Below are positions 63,268-64,000 of a stretch of 64,000 bases of DNA, piece after piece. Made by a program: the position numbers and the translations under genes. A model generated the notes under the pieces. The model was not told the DNA's origin. It searched no databases and was given only the letters and a program-made list of their open reading frames with translations. The DNA is from JAOUEA01 sp963810915 (lineage in GTDB: Bacteria; Actinomycetota; UBA4738; HRBIN12): NCBI GenBank assembly GCA_963810915.1, contig CAWEPH010000005.1:310001-374000 (forward strand), read 5' to 3'. Every line of letters begins with the position of its first letter. Position 1 is the stretch's first letter.

Positions 63268-63483
63268 GTGCTGGGGGAACGTGAGGCGCTCGTGATCGAC
63301 GTGCGTGGGTTCGACGTGCACGGCGTCTCCTACGCCGACGTCACCGTGGCGTACCGAGACCGTCGCGTGGAGACCGCGCGTCTGGGGCGGGAAAGCATGC
63401 CCGCCGACCTCCAGCCCGGCGAGGAGGTCCTCGTCAGCACGGCCGTGAACATGATCGTCGCCATCCGGCGCTCGGGCGTCTGA
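63268..63483 (+). CDS. Small hypothetical protein
   Basis: 71 residues, beta-rich (VRGFDVHGVSYADVTVAYRD; GEEVLVSTAVNMIVAIRRS), no membrane helix. A TAGGCT box ends 6 nt before the GTG, which supports it as a real leaderless gene. No family recognised. Confidence 0.6.
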   Translation: MLGEREALVIDVRGFDVHGVSYADVTVAYRDRRVETARLGRESMPADLQPGEEVLVSTAVNMIVAIRRSGV

Positions 63484-63509
63484 GGTCGTGATCCGCCCGA
63501 GGGCGTGAT

Positions 63510-64000
63510 TCAGTCGCGCGGCCCTTCACCGCGAACGACCTCGACCTGCTCCAGCGCTTCGCGCAGCTCCTTCAGCCAATCCTCCTGGCGTTCGGCCACC
63601 AGCCGGACGCACCAGGCCAGCGCGTGGCTGCGGCTGCGTGCGACACCCGCATCCACGAGCGTGTCGAGGACCTTGCGTTCCGGCATGCGGAGCCGCGTCA
63701 TGGCGGGGATGCTGAGCGTCGTGAAGAGATGACGCTGATCCCCGCACTGCGCTCCCCAGGAGACCTTGCGGCCGAACCGTCGCTCGGCCTCGTCGGCGAT
63801 CTGCATCCGCTTGCCGCGCGTGTCCTCGCGGAAGCCGTCGATGCGCGAGGCGCGTGCCGCAACCTCGGTCTCGGGGGTGGCGTCGGAAGGAAGCTCGGGC
63901 TCGGGCAGCGTGCCTACGACCAGGATCTCGTCGCGGTCGTAGGTCACTTCCGGGGGTCCGGCGAACCACTCGGCGGGGAGTCGGCCGGCGAACCAGCCCT
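63510..64000 (-). CDS. Hypothetical protein, N-terminus beyond the window
   Basis: At least 163 residues; the frame is open to the window end. An internal GTG at 63947 is probably not the start, because the preceding codons repeat a WFAG pattern (WFAGRLPAEWFAG). The C-terminal half (ERKVLDTLVDAGVARSRSHALAWCVRLVAERQEDWLKELREAL) is helical and may be coiled. Function not recognised; it resembles proteins seen only in actinobacterial genomes. Confidence 0.6.
   Translation of the reverse strand, partial: GWFAGRLPAEWFAGPPEVTYDRDEILVVGTLPEPELPSDATPETEVAARASRIDGFREDTRGKRMQIADEAERRFGRKVSWGAQCGDQRHLFTTLSIPAMTRLRMPERKVLDTLVDAGVARSRSHALAWCVRLVAERQEDWLKELREALEQVEVVRGEGPRD

Overview
The window is high-GC bacterial chromosomal DNA, most likely from an uncultured, deep-branching Actinomycetota. 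Supporting markers are a CarD-type RNA polymerase regulator, ClpC, a DUF3263 protein, a DUF5679 zinc ribbon, a DUF2342 zincin (the 'F420-associated' family), a LytR_C protein, a PIN-TRAM/ispD/ispF/rlmB block and many apparently leaderless genes. There is no phage, insertion sequence or CRISPR array. The assignment rests on gene content only.

Layout. 1-8.2 kb: truncated secreted M36 metallopeptidase, a universal stress protein (USP), a NarL-type response regulator divergent from a response-regulator/adenylyl-cyclase fusion and its histidine kinase, then a USP-ABC1 kinase fusion. 8.3-14.3 kb: tRNA-Thr(CGT), an Ala/Pro-rich membrane protein, DUF2342 zincin, tilS, hpt, a lipoprotein and ftsH. 14.3-24.4 kb: HAD hydrolase, DnaJ-like protein, then a tightly coupled cofactor block folE-folP-alpha/beta hydrolase-folB-folK-zinc-ribbon protein-DUF2520-panC-coaX-lysS. 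24.5-31.8 kb: cNMP-binding protein, response regulator, clpC, ECF sigma factor with a membrane beta-propeller partner, RIO-like kinase, DsbB-like protein. 31.8-37.2 kb: radA, carD, PIN-TRAM, ispD, ispF, rlmB, tRNA-Thr(TGT). 37.4-40 kb: a small Tad-like set (TadE, vWA-TadG, CpaB). 40-44.2 kb: cytochrome P450 divergent from a sulfur-handling operon DsrE-TusA-SQR-TusA-DsrE2. 44.2-50.3 kb: hybrid GAF/PAS kinase, DUF3263, LytR_C, response regulator, XRE/membrane pair, methyltransferase, Rrf2, DUF5679. 50.4-64 kb: acs, PPOX protein, Tat-exported glycosidase-like protein, S9 peptidase, two membrane proteins, CIRCE-groEL, MFS-cNMP fusion, larE, thioesterase, SLH/NlpC wall protein and two uncharacterised genes.

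How the parts fit. Three themes recur. (1) Stress and signalling: two USP genes carry the same palindrome about 90 bp upstream of their starts, and one cyclase plus two cNMP-binding proteins hint at a cAMP circuit. (2) Housekeeping and cofactors: folate, pantothenate/CoA, isoprenoid and tRNA-modification genes in overlapping operons. (3) Sulfur and redox: SQR with TusA/DsrE carriers, DsbB, Rrf2 and LarE.

Data caution. At least 25 single-base frame breaks fall inside otherwise well conserved genes, including essential ones (tilS, hpt, ftsH, folP). They cluster at 8.4-13.1, 28.9-30.3 and 47.1-48.6 kb and are best read as assembly or sequencing errors. I annotate such genes as one CDS over the whole span and name the break points.
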